Shown: one piece after another, positions 22,637-34,216 of the stretch
Position numbering within the stretch: the first letter of the stretch is position 1
How the letters are laid out: each line of letters opens with the position of its first letter
NCBI GenBank assembly: GCA_050084985.1
Contig: JBITNC010000001.1
Location: forward strand, 210,366,001-210,430,000
Length of the DNA stretch: 64,000 nucleotides
DNA from: Nageia nagi
Taxonomy: Eukaryota > Pinophyta
Reading direction: 5' to 3'
Position numbers and translations under genes: made by a program
Notes under the pieces: generated by a model
The model's database searches: none
Told to the model about the DNA's origin: nothing
Seen by the model: only the letters and a program-made list of their open reading frames with translations

Positions 22637-24022
22637 TGATCTGAAATGATTTTAAAGTCTTAAAAAAAGGTGATTTTTCAAGTTTATAATTTTGTTAATT
22701 ATTATATTCCATATTAAATATGTCTCTTGTATAATTCCAATAATTCAAATGGCAAATAAAATGGACCTATGGTTTGTAAGTTATGTCTTTTCAAAATTTA
22801 GAGTTAAATATAAAAAATATAAAATATGCATGGAATTATCTATTAATGGACTCACTAGGAGTAGCTTAGGTTGATTCATATATTTAAATTTTATTAATTG
22901 GTATCTCATGTTATGGTGAACATATGGTTAACATTTTAAGGCATTTAGATTAAATACTTGAAAGTTATGATGCTCATAAAATGGTAAATTATCATTTTGC
23001 ATTCATGATAGTCAAAATTTTGATAGCTACCAAGTGCAAATTTGTGTTGGAGGCTAACTTGATGATTATTATTGGAGATACCAATAAGAATTTAAAACAT
23101 GAAATTTGGACCAGTTAAGCTAGATATATCCAAGAACACTTGGATCAAATTTTGTGACATTTGGAATTATGGTCATGAAGTTATGGTCATGCCAAAATGG
23201 CACTAGAAGTAATTTTGACAAGTTTACAAAATCTAAAAAGATAAGAGAATATAACCATATGAGGCTAAAATAATGCTAAGGGAATACAAATGAGGGAGAT
23301 TATTGTTATGATGATGAGAGCGCATATTGTAAAGGATGAAAAATAATAAATATATCTTATCATCATGTAAACATAAACTACAAATTTGTAATCCCTTAAT
23401 GTGATAAAAGAGAACATGGAGTATGGAAAAAGTGAATTCCTTTTAGTATATTTTCCTCCCAAGAAGGATTTAGTGTAGTTTTGAATAGAATGTAGAAGAC
23501 TCCATTCTATTGTAAACTCCATGGAAAATAACAAAACCATGAGAGTAATATTAGAGGTGCATTTTAAGCTTACGTAGAATAAGAAAAAACATGGACAAGG
23601 TTATTACCATGGGGAAAGAAGTGTATGACATAATTGCCATGATGAAAAAATTAAAATACAAAGAGTAGTTCTAAAGATGTCATCTTGGGACAAGATACGT
23701 GGAACCATGCTCAAAGATATTTTTGGAAAAGAGAGTCATCTTCAAGAAAGGGATTCAATGGAGAGCCTATAGTGATCATGTGATTTAGCTTCAATAAATA
23801 AAAGAGTAAATCAACAAGGATCATAGAAGTGACATTATAAAATGGAGTCTATAATAATAGATTACTATTTGTTGGATGTATACCACATCAGTTGAACCAG
23901 GGTAACTATGTGAGTACATTTTGTGTGTTTATGATTTGATGTGTATTTTTATTTTCCATAAGCACTAAAATAAACAAAGTATGAATATCCAAATTAAATC
24001 CTAAAGTAGGTTGTATGGATAA
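22637..24022 (+). repeat. 5' LTR of the compact element (1386 bp)
   Basis: Aligned with 24431-25803 along its length; shared landmarks are ttcaaatggcaaataaaat-like sequence near 22745, atgagggagattat near 23290 and gggattcaatggagagccta near 23752. Short open frames in both LTRs are not conserved as proteins. Confidence 0.85.
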
Positions 24023-24025
24023 AGT

Positions 24026-24037
24026 TGGTATCGGAGC
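24026..24037 (+). promoter_or_regulatory. Primer-binding site (tRNA-iMet type)
   Basis: TGGTATCGGAGC matches TGGTATCAGAGC at 11 of 12 bases, 3 bp after the 5' LTR. It shows plus-strand orientation. Confidence 0.9.
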
Positions 24038-24430
24038 AGTTCTTTTGCTAGGATAGAGCCTATTTGAAAAGGGGAAAGGGTGCTTTTATAGATTTATAGA
24101 TTGGAAGCATGAAAGATTGAGGTAAATTTTCATTTTGTTCATTAGAAATATTTTTATTATAAATTGAAAAATATTTTCAACACAATATTCATCTCAACAT
24201 GAATTCGGAAGAAGTGCACATTTCCTTAATAATTATGATGATTTAGAAAGTTGTGTTAGAATAGAGAATCTTTTGCTTATTGATTTGTTGAGAATGCAAA
24301 GTGACATACCTGATATGCTTGATTATTTACGATAATATAAGAAGTATATTTGTATGTCTATGAGGATTATGTTTCTCAATATTTCAATCCTAAGGCTTTT
24401 ATGGGACCAAATGCCCAAAAATAGGATGAG

Positions 24431-25803
24431 TGATCTGAAATGGATTTTAGAATCTTAAAAAAATGTGATTTTTTAAATTTATAATTTTGTTAATTATTTT
24501 CTTCCATATTAAATATATCTCTTCCATTATTCCAATAATTCAAATGAAGAATAAAATAGAGCTATGGTTTGTAAGTTATGGTTTTTTGAAATTTGAAGTT
24601 ACATATAAAAAATGCAAAATATGCATGAAGGGCTCTATTGATAGACTCACTAGGAGTAGTTCAAATTGATTCATAGATTGAAATTTGAGTAATTGGTACC
24701 TTGTATTATTATGAACATGTGGTTAAAATTTTAAGGCATTTAGATTTAATAATTGAATGTTATAGCACTCATAAAATGGTAAATTATCATTCTATGTTCA
24801 TGGCTTGGTCAAAATTTTGATAGCTACCAGGTGCAAATCTACATTGGAGGCCAAATTGATAACTATACTTGGAGATAAAAATAATATTTAAAGAATAAAA
24901 TTTTGTTCAATTAATATACATATATCTAATAATACCTAGATCAAGTTTGGTGACATTTTGAATTATGGTCATGAAGTTGTGGTCATGCCAAAATGACACT
25001 AGAAGTACTTTTGACAATTTTGCAAAATCCAAAAAGATAGAAGAATATAACCATATGAGTCCAAAAAAATGCTATGGGAATACAAATGAGGGAGATTATT
25101 ATTATGATGATGAGAGAGCATATTGTAAAGAAGAAAAAATAAAAAAATTATCTTATCACCATGTAATCCCTTAATGTTATAAAAGGGAACATGGACTATG
25201 GAAAAAAGTGAATTCCTTTATAGTGGATTTTCCTCCCTAGAGGAAGTTAGTGTAGGTTTGAATAGAATGTAGAAGACTCCATTTTATTGTAAAATCCATG
25301 GAAAATAACAAAACCATGATAGTAATATTGGAGGTGCATTTCAAGGTTATATAGAAGAAGAAAAAGAACATGGACAAGATTATTGCCATGGAGAAAGAAG
25401 TGGATGATATAATCACCATGATGAAAAAAGAAAAGAAAAATAGTATTTCTAAATATGTCATCTTGGGAAAAGAGACATGGAATTATTCTCAAGGAATTTC
25501 ATTGAAAAGATAGTAATCTTCAAGAAAGGGATTCAATGGAGAGCCTACAATGATTATGTGATTTGACTTTAATAAATAAAAGATTGAATCAGCAAGGATC
25601 ATACAATTAGCATTATAAAATGGAATCTACAATAATGGATTACTATTTTCTAGATGTAGACCACATAGGTCAAACTAGGGTAACTATGTGAGTACATCAT
25701 TTTGTATTTTTTTGATTTAATGTGCTTTTTTATTTTTTGCAAGCACTAAAATGAACAAAGTGTGAACATTCAAATTAAATCTTGAAGTAAGATTTATGGA
25801 TCA
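24431..25803 (+). repeat. 3' LTR of the compact element (1373 bp)
   Basis: Starts TGATCTGAAATGG right after ataggatgag and ends TATGGATCA; the GTTCT target copy follows. Confidence 0.85.
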
Positions 25804-25808
25804 GTTCT

Positions 25809-26166
25809 ACATTCTTACAATATTTCAAAATCAATGGCATGTAATATTTTAAAATTCAATGGAGTATTGATAATAATGAGTAAAACTATGAGGCTTTCTA
25901 GAAAGATAGTTGGGTGGTGATGCTAGGTTCCTAGCAATGACACTATATTAAGGATAGGTTTGTGGCTCCATTTTGAGGAGAGGCTCATCATTGATTTCTT
26001 TTAAGTTAAATATCACCTTCAATCATCATAATAGGTAAAGTACAAGTTTGTATCATCATGAATCTAGGTTTAATAGGTTAAGTTCAATTATTTCACTTTT
26101 ATTTCATCATTATTTGGTTAAATTGAATATATTAAATAACCTTAATAAATTATTATTTCAATTATA
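25809..26166 (+). repeat. LTR-C copy 3, right part
   Basis: Continues the LTR-C sequence after the compact element: agaggctcatcatt, aatatcaccttcaatcat, aataggtaaagtacaagttt, aataggttaagtt and attatttcaattataata. The first ~150 bases are more diverged. No PBS follows, so this may be a solo LTR. Confidence 0.6.
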
Positions 26167-26419
26167 ATAAATCCTACTACAATAAAATTTAATAATATTA
26201 GAATTCCATATGCCTCCACCAACGTGAATAGCTAGCTAAAACCTTCTTGAAGTCCATACACCAATTCATCTAATGTTAGAAGCCTTTCAAATTTATTAAA
26301 CTACAATATATATGTATATATATATTGTATATTATCATTATTTAAATATATATACATTATATATATATAATATTATCATTATTTAAATATTTTTTTAAAA
26401 TATTAAATAATTATAGAAT

Positions 26420-27560
26420 ATGCTCACAAACATGACCTCAATTCCATATTTTCGTATGCTACCAAATAAATGTGCACCACAACAAACTTAGATCTACTAA
26501 ATGTACACAAAGATGCAACTTTTTCTTGCACCAAGCATTCATATGTGGACTTATGGTACCCTTCATTGTTCATGTTTTTAGCATTTATTTTGACACTTTT
26601 TTATTACATGTTGGTTGTTTAGCACCCATATGATCAATTAGTTGAAGCTTTTTTATGGATATTCTCAAGTGATCCCTTTTCCAATTCAGGTTCTAACTTA
26701 GTATTTGGAGTACTAGCCTTTTTTTGCATTCCACCCATCATCGTAATCTTTTTTGAGGTCATATATCATTTGTATCTTGACTATAAAATACACAATTATA
26801 AAAACATAATTTTTATTTTTTTATAAAATAAATTTTTAAATATCATTAAAAATATTTTTAAGATTTATTCTTAATAATAATTTATTAAAAACATATACAT
26901 TTTTAATCTTATTTTTTCCATTCAAGATCTATAGTTGGATCAAAATATAGGAACATTGCATCATTAAGGAAATTGTAAAAATGTTTTGCTAAATAATATT
27001 TAAAAATATTGATAAATAAATATATTTCAAATCTACATATAAATATATATTTTTTCAACATTAACTCATAACACCTTTATCATGCATGACTTCACTGTCT
27101 ACTTTGAGCTTTATTTCAATCTCCTTTGCTTTGTTTGATGTTGAAAATGCAAAGGTCTCTTGATTAATTGAATTTGCACTTTTAAGATTTACATAACCTT
27201 TACCAAATCAAAAATAAATAATTTAAAAATATTAATTTATTTATAAATTAAAAAAATTAACAAATCATTAATAAATATTAACATGTGGAGTGCTTCGAGT
27301 TGATGGTCTAGTGCTTCTGGTATGGGATCTAAAAGATTTTTTGATACCTAAATCTTCCTCCATTCTTTGGTAGTAAATATTCTCTTTTTAATAATTAATA
27401 TTTCTATTCTCTTCATAATTTTAAACATTGATTTTTCTAACACTTTTTGAAAAAAAAAGTTATTAATACATATTGATACTTACTAGAGTTTTCTTGTCAT
27501 TTTCAGGATCATGATCTAACTATTCATTTTTAGCTCTTTTCTTTCTAATCATGATGATCA
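26420..27560 (-). pseudogene. Possible multi-exon gene fragment, unrecognised
   Basis: Several separate minus-strand stretches stay open and look protein-like: about 27560-27290 (contains SFRSHTRSTRPSTRSTPHV), about 27195-27070 (SANSINQETFAF), about 26760-26640 (TMMGGMQKKASTPNTKLE) and about 26575-26430 (GYHKSTYECLVQEKVASLC). They are separated by very AT-rich, stop-dense DNA that could be introns. I do not recognise the product; transposon-encoded proteins of CACTA elements often have this appearance. Chance open frames are a real alternative. Confidence 0.2.
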
Positions 27561-27629
27561 CTAAATAAAGGTAACAAAAAATTTAATATTATTAGTATAA
27601 TAAAGGGAAAACATAATACCAAAATTTTC

Positions 27630-27760
27630 AAATTTTAAACCTAATATCATAAATTTTAGAAAAATTAAGCTTAACATCATAAATTAAAAACTTTAAGCCT
27701 AATATCATTAAGTTTTATAAAAATATTAAGCCTAATGTCATAAATTTTTTAAAAAATTTA
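27630..27760. repeat. Short tandem repeat, ~35-45-bp units
   Basis: Repeated (a/t)aagcctaatatcataaatttt-like units, about four degenerate copies, leading into the telomere-like array. Confidence 0.6.
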
Positions 27761-27899
27761 TCATGTGTCAAATTTTTTGTAAATTCCTAACCCTAATATT
27801 TTTTGTAAATTCCTATTAACTCTAAATGTTTTTATAAATTTCTAATCCTAATTTCCTTTTGTAAAGTCTTAACTCTAAGTTTTTTGCAAATTCCTAATC

Positions 27900-28565
27900 T
27901 TATATTATTTTACAAAATCCTAACCCTAAAACTCTAAATCCTAAACTATAAAACCTTGAACCCTAAACCTTAAAGGATAAACCTAAAACTCTAAACCCTT
28001 AATCTTAAACATATAAAACCCTAAACTTGAAAAAACCCTAAACTCCTAACACCCTAAACCCTAAAATCCAAAATGCTAAACCTTAAACCCCTAAAACCTT
28101 AAACCTTTAAAACTCTAAACCCAAAAACTATAAAATCTTAACCTTTAAAATCCTAAATTTTAAAACTCTAAACCCCTAACACCTTAAACCATAAAAACTT
28201 AAATCCTAAAATCCTAAATCCCTAAAATCCTAAACCCTTAAAACCTTAAACCTAAAAATCCTTAACCTTACACCCTAAACCTCTAACACTATAAACCCTA
28301 AAATCCTAAATCTTAAATCTTTAAAAGCTTAAACCTAAAAACCCTAAAACTTAGACCCTTAATACCTTCAACACTAAAATCCTTCTGAACCCTTATAACC
28401 CTAAACCCATAAACCCTAAATTATAAAACCCTAAACCCCTATAACCTTAAATTGTAAAATCCTAAATTCTAGACCTTTAAAACCTTAAACCATAAACCCC
28501 TAACACCCTAAACCCTAAAATCCTAAATCCTAAACCCTAAAACCCTAAACCTTAAACCCTAAATT
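27900..28565 (-). repeat. Interstitial telomere-like array (CCCTAAA/TTTAGGG)
   Basis: Dozens of perfect and degenerate CCCTAAA heptamers (plant telomere repeat, C-rich strand on plus) mixed with ccttaaa, tcctaaa and aaccctaa variants over about 670 bp. No coding sequence. It has decayed strongly, so it is an old internal array and not a chromosome end. Confidence 0.9.
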
Positions 28566-28569
28566 ATTG

Positions 28570-29090
28570 TAATATTTTAAAAATATGGAAGTAATAATGT
28601 GGTAAATTCATAACCCTTAATGTTTTCACAAAGTCTTAATTCTAAATTTATTTTGCAAAGTATTAACCCTAAATGTTTTGCAAATCCCTAATCCTATTTT
28701 TTTTGTAAATTCCTAATCCTAAATATTTTTTACAAAATCCTAGCCTTAAATTTTATAATTTTAATTTATAATTTTATAATTAATTAATTTTAAATTGCAA
28801 ATTGTAATTATATTTTTAATTTTATAAAATTTATAAAATTTAAAATTTATACTATTTTACAATTTATATTGGTTTAAAATAGTTTTAAATTTAATAAAAT
28901 TAAGCAAAAATAACTATAAATATTATGAGTATGTTCTCAAATCCTATATTAACAAAGCAAAGTTAGGCATAATTTGGCAAATTTAAAAAAAAATCTTAGG
29001 CAAACTTAGGGTACCATACAATTGTAGATAGCTAAGGCATCTCAGGTATGTTATTCTATATTTCTATTTATTTTTTATATTTTTTAAGCA
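28570..29090. other. AT-rich spacer with sparse telomere-like motifs
   Basis: Includes an almost pure A/T stretch (about 28745-28920, aattttataatt-type) and scattered taaccctaaat. No gene. Confidence 0.6.
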
Positions 29091-29094
29091 AACA

Positions 29095-29270
29095 AACCTA
29101 CTATTTTAGTAAAAACCCTAGGTTTTTAAGTAAACCCTAAATATTTTTACTAAAAACCCTAAATCTTGAGGAAAACCTAGTCTTAAAAAAAAACCTTACT
29201 TTTTCACTAAACCCTTTTTATGTAAAAACACTAAACCCTAGGTTTTTTAGTAAAAATCCTACAATTTTTT
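29095..29270 (-). repeat. Second short telomere-like tract
   Basis: About nine aaaccctaaa or aaaaccctagg units separated by ttttnagtaa spacers, near the main array. Confidence 0.75.
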
Positions 29271-30060
29271 AAATTCTAAAAATTTAGAAAAATATTAGAA
29301 AAATAGGTGATTTATACTTATCTCTTTAAAATCTATGAATAGTTTTGAAGAAATGGAGGGAAAAGCAATTTCTCCTATAAAAATTATAGAATTTTGGAAG
29401 AAAAATTAAAACTTCTAAAACAATTTTGAAAATCATATTCAAATCTTAAAAAATAATGTGAAACATACTTACTGGTAGCCTCAAACCCTTTTCCCATGAA
29501 AATGCACCTTTTATTTAAAAAAACATCTAGAATGAAAGTGATAGGCTTATTTTTTAAATTTTTGTAATGCAAGTTTATTTTGATTCAATTTTTAATGCAT
29601 ATTATGTCATAAATTACATCATTATATACATTACCCCCATAATACATGCATTGATGCCTACCATTAGTTTCATCAGGGCATAGGTTGGGAATAGCATCAA
29701 GAATGAAAATTTACACAAAAAATATAATACCAAGTTTTAATAGTTAAAAAATTATAATTTATACATAAAATATTATAAATATTTTCAAAATAAATAAATA
29801 TATAAATAAAATTAGAAATTGATAATTAAAAAAAAAAATATGAAATAGTAAAAAATTATATAATAAAAATTAAATATTATAAATAATTACAAAATAAATA
29901 AATAAAATTTAAATTTACATAAATTTAAAATTACTTATAAATTTATCTAATTTTTAATTTTACTTATTTATTTTGTAATTAAAAATAATAAAGTATTATA
30001 AATTTACAAGTAATCATGTATGATTTTTTAATTTTAAAAATATTGTAAATAATATGAGTA
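29271..30060. other. No gene seen; A/T-rich
   Basis: From about 29700 to 30060 the sequence is almost entirely A and T, with repeated ataaataaa and attataaat. A 62-codon minus-strand frame at 29384-29572 has no recognisable feature. Confidence 0.6.
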
Positions 30061-30082
30061 ATGATTTTTGATTTTTTAAAAT

Positions 30083-31880
30083 TTGATAGCATGTGAGTTA
30101 GTGGCTTATATCACTATGTATAGGTGTATTGATGTGTCCTTAGATGAGAAATACATGCATTATATTTGTCAAAAGAGGACATATGTATCTTCAAATAATG
30201 ATGAGAATCCTTATATTCTTCAATTTAGGATAAATGTTTCATCAAATGAGGATGAGATCGAGATGCCACCAAGTTATCAAAGGAGGAGTACATATGAGGT
30301 ATATATCATTAATCAACATATAAATTTAATTGGATATGAATAAATGTAATATTATTTAAATTCTTACTTTGATGATATTATATGAAATATTTAACTTAAT
30401 ATTATAGTAAGGATCGATGTCCCATCGAAGAAGGGTGTACATTGATGAAGATGACCATGATCATGAGGTAATTAACATTAAAATTTGATTTTATTTTAGA
30501 TTTTTTATTAAATTTAATTAAAATCATTATATTTATAAATTAAAATCAAATTTATCATATGAAGAGAGAACAAGATGAAGAGGGAAGAATATGGAGAAGA
30601 ATAAGACTCCAAAGAGCAATGGCACGTATCATTGTAAATAAGGAGCTAATTGATCTATCATTGGAGAGTGTTGGTGATTATTCTTTACCAAATCATATAT
30701 AACATTTATATTAGGATACATATGATCTTGAGGCATATGATGCATGACCAATCGATACATCTTTTCCAAAGTCTTTTGAGAAATTTAATTATTATGGTTA
30801 TTCATACATAATCAAACCTTTAGAATATTTGCATGGTGTTGGTATGGGTTTACATAATCAAAGTACTAAAATTATCTATAAATTTGAAAAGGAAGGATTA
30901 CTAATTTTAAGGATATATAAGTGCAATTGTTGATCCATCTAGTAGATGATATTGAAATAATAAGTGTAATAAGTGGTAGAAATATTTTTTTGGAGATGTT
31001 TAGAAGTACTAAAAGCATTTGTTAAACAATAATCACGACCTAAAGTATATATAGATAGAGATACATTGTACATGAATCTAAATTTTATGTAAGTTAGTAT
31101 ATTTCTCAAATCCATAATTTTTCCTCAAGGATGTGTAATGTACATGAATAAGAAAAATTAGGAGAGTTTTTGGAAACAAATGGGAGAGTATATTCTCTTG
31201 CAAGTATATTTTAGTAATTTATAATAGTATATATGTGTATGCATTTTGGATTTAATTTAGTCAATGGTTACTAATTAGAATATGATGGCATCATGATTTT
31301 ATAGGTTATGATAAATATGAGTCTATAAACCAATTTATCATGATGAATATGGAATGTTGTAAAGAGTGGATTGAATTGTATAATAGTAAAAGAAGTACAA
31401 TTCTAAGATGATATGCCTTGTTTTGTAGAGTAAATCCAAGGTATCCTCTACCTTCACATATAAGAGACAAATTGGCCAAAAGAGTGTACAAGGTCATGGA
31501 TGAAGCAAGCAATTGAAGGGAAATAAAGTAGAGGAGAAAATATAGATGAAGATGCATACAATATAACTATTGGATGTAATAAAATATTAATTATTATTTT
31601 ATTAATTTATGTATATTTTTTTACATTTTTATATGAATTTCATGGCTAATCAATATAAATATAATAATTGCACTAATAACATTTTCATGTAAATATGTAA
31701 AGGAATTACATTTCCTTGCAATCTAGGCCTGTGGTTAATACTTTAGGATTGAAAAGAATGATGAAATAAGTAGGATATTTGATTTTGGAATGATGGTTAA
31801 ATTTGACCAAGCAAGTCATGCAAGTAAAAAAGATACAAATTTGATAGAAAATAAATTATAATATATTAGAAAAATTTAAC
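30083..31880 (+). pseudogene. Second copy of the CACTA-like transposon gene fragment, possibly with introns
   Basis: Open pieces on the plus strand: 30083-30310 (contains RTYVSSNNDENPYILQF and MPPSYQRRSTYE, ending at a possible donor GAG|GTATAT); about 30410-30468 (SHRRRVYIDEDDHDHE, again ending GAG|GTAATT); then a long nearly open frame about 30560-30930 (LQRAMARIIVNKELIDLSLE, TSFPKSFEKFNYYGYSYI). From about 30920 it matches window positions 1-950, including SINQFIMMNMECCKEWIELY (about 31320) and RYPLPSHIRDKLAKRVYKV (about 31438), and ends near the start of the DUF4216-like domain. The two possible splice donors are alike. Protein identity before DUF4216 is not recognised; the CACTA link rests on the copy at 1-1240. 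Confidence 0.4.
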
Positions 31881-33930
31881 AAATTATTATGACCAATAGA
31901 AGAATTATTAAGGTTATTTATTGAATAATTAAATTTTCCAATTAACTATGAATAATAAGAAATAGATGATATGAAAGATGAAAATGACCTACTTGACATT
32001 GACCTATCAAAACTAGATTATAGAAGATACAAACCTATACTTTACCTATGATGATGAACAAAGGTGAAATTTAATTGAAAGAGGATGAATGATTAGCTTA
32101 CCCAAAATAAAGAACCACCAATTCAACCTCAACCTAGTGGTAGTGCTAGAAACCTAGCGATAGCACCTAGTTACCATTCCAAAATGCCTTACTATTTAGC
32201 TTAATATCATCATCCCACATTCAATACACTAAATATTGATCATGAAGGGATGAAATATCATAGGTGTATACCTAAAATTATGTAAATATGAATATACATA
32301 ATAAATAAAATGATCTATAATTTGTTAACATAAAAATATTTGTTAGCATAAAGGATACCTAATATTCAAATATTCATTAGCCTTATTTCACATTTGATCT
32401 CATTGAATTGATTGAATTTATTATTTTTCAAACCAAAGGTACATCATTAACAACATTATTTTATAGAATTTTGTAACCATTCTTTTGCAATTTTGTTCAT
32501 CATTCCCATTACAATGCATATTTATGAAATAATGATATTTTTAAACATATATTCAAATATTTGTAGCATGCCCCATTTGTAATGAATTTGTAGTAAACAT
32601 ACACCATTAACAACATGGAATTAGTAATATTAGATCTAAAAACTTTAACCTCAATCAATTAACTACAAGTAATAATATTTTGCATCATGAAGTAACATTT
32701 CCATATAGCACAATATTTTTCACATAAGTAATAACTTGACCAATGTTGACCCTATATGCATGTGGTCTATGTATAAGTCATATCAGTATAGTATTAGCCA
32801 TTTTTAGCTATTAAAATCATGAGAACATTATTGATATTTGAAAGAATCCATAATTTTACTTTAACCATACTATTAACAATATTTACAAAATAAAATTAAT
32901 CATCCAAAAAATGAGCATATTTTATTATCATTGAGAAATCACTATTTTAGATATTTAATATTACATAAATTTTACACATACTTTTTATTTTGACATGATT
33001 TAACCATTTATAATTTTACCTTTTTCATCATGTAACATCTATCATATGCCTTTATTTTTATTCAACAAAAAATAGAATTACAATCTAGCACTTGAATCAT
33101 TTTCTAATTTTTCATAAATCACAATATTAATGACATCCATTTAATAAAAATAATCATGAAAAATAGAAACTTACCAATTTACTCATGAATGAATAATGTA
33201 AATATTTAATATCACCATATTTACCATTTGTAATCATCATGACTTAAATCATATAATAATTTTATGTTTTGGATGTCATTAGCAGCATGGAATTGGCAAA
33301 ATTAAGCTTTCAAAAATAGGTTTCAACCAATTAATATAATTCTATGCATTTTCCCCATATAATCCATCATTTTTCAAGTATTAAATTTGACATTTTAAAT
33401 GATGATAATTTAGGTTAGGGTTAAATACAAAATTTAATTTCATCATTTGTATTTAGGTTAGGGTTAAATACAATCTCTGGTGATCTCTATGACTTTTCCT
33501 CACACTATCTTGATTTCTTTACCCCTAGCCATTGATCTTATTTCCCCCAACCATTGGATTTAAGGTATCTGCATTGCACCTAACCATTAGATTCACTCAC
33601 TTACCTAATAACATGGAAAATAATGGATGACACACTATGGAGAGGCCCTTGACTAGACAAAGGTGACATATCATAGATTATATTTGTAGCCTCATATTTT
33701 ACTATGTAGTGAGTATATATCTATTTTCATTTTTATTTCCTTATTTTGAATTTCTTACCTTATGTTTGCTAATTTTTGAAACCTTAGTATTTATTTTTTT
33801 ACTACTTTTCATTTTAATTTCATGATGCATTTGATTTTGATTGTATTATACTTTTCATGTTTATGTATTTCAATTTCTCATAGTGTTTAATATAAATTTT
33901 AAATTTGTAGTCTTGCAAGATTGTAAGATT
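31881..33930. other. No gene seen
   Basis: AT-rich and stop-dense. Contains a short direct repeat (aggttagggttaaatacaa at about 33411 and 33462). Confidence 0.6.
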
Positions 33931-34039
33931 ACTATTAGGAGTGGAGCCATTTTGAAATATGTATTGGAGAAGTTCAAGTAGTGGCCTAGGATGAATCATG
34001 AGGATGATATCCTCATGATATCTAGTTTAAATTATCTAG

Positions 34040-34216
34040 CTATTATCGATCATGTCCAATAGACCTTCCTCTCTTCATAACCTTACTAGAGTGGTGGGAT
34101 TAGGACAACAACTCCTTTCACCTAGTCTTAGGTGAAATGATAGTTACCCTACTAGATGTTTATAGGATATGGGGTTACCAATTCATAAGAGGCATGTACA
34201 TCATATAGAGGTTTTA
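34040..34216 (+). pseudogene. Plant mobile domain gene, N-terminal part, cut by chromovirus insertion
   Basis: From 34059 one frame reads IDLPLFITLLEWWD, a stop, then DNNSFHLVLGEMIVTLLDV and YRIWGYQFIRGMYI. This is the PMD signature: L-x-x-x-W-x-x-x-x-x-x-F-H-L-x-x-G-E-M-x-x-T-L-x-D-V-x-x-I. It runs into the chromovirus end at 34217. The stop falls just before the DNNSFH segment. The remainder of the gene is expected, and partly seen, after 48523. Whether it was a transposon gene or a host gene cannot be told. Confidence 0.65.

Larger units (their letters stand above)
22637..25803 (+). mobile_element. Compact non-autonomous LTR retrotransposon, long LTRs and ~0.4-kb interior
   Basis: Two direct repeats of about 1.38 kb (22637-24022 and 24431-25803), both opening TGATCTGAAATG; the right one closes ATCA and the left one ATAA. 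Between them lie only 408 bp, with a PBS at 24026-24037 and a purine-rich segment just before 24431. Perfect 5-bp target duplication GTTCT (22632-22636 and 25804-25808). The interior encodes no recognisable gag or pol. The element is therefore an internally deleted or non-coding LTR element dependent on enzymes from elsewhere. It is larger than classical TRIMs (LTRs of a few hundred bases) and smaller than LARDs. Confidence 0.85.

Noticed and set aside
22692-25174. Open frames of 60-70 codons in both LTRs of the compact element (22692, 24487, 24965)
   Set aside because: The two LTR copies carry similar frames only because the DNA is duplicated; frames are broken differently in each copy and show no domain.
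27900-28565. A true chromosome end
   Set aside because: Telomere units are highly degenerate and flanked on both sides by long ordinary sequence, so the array is internal.
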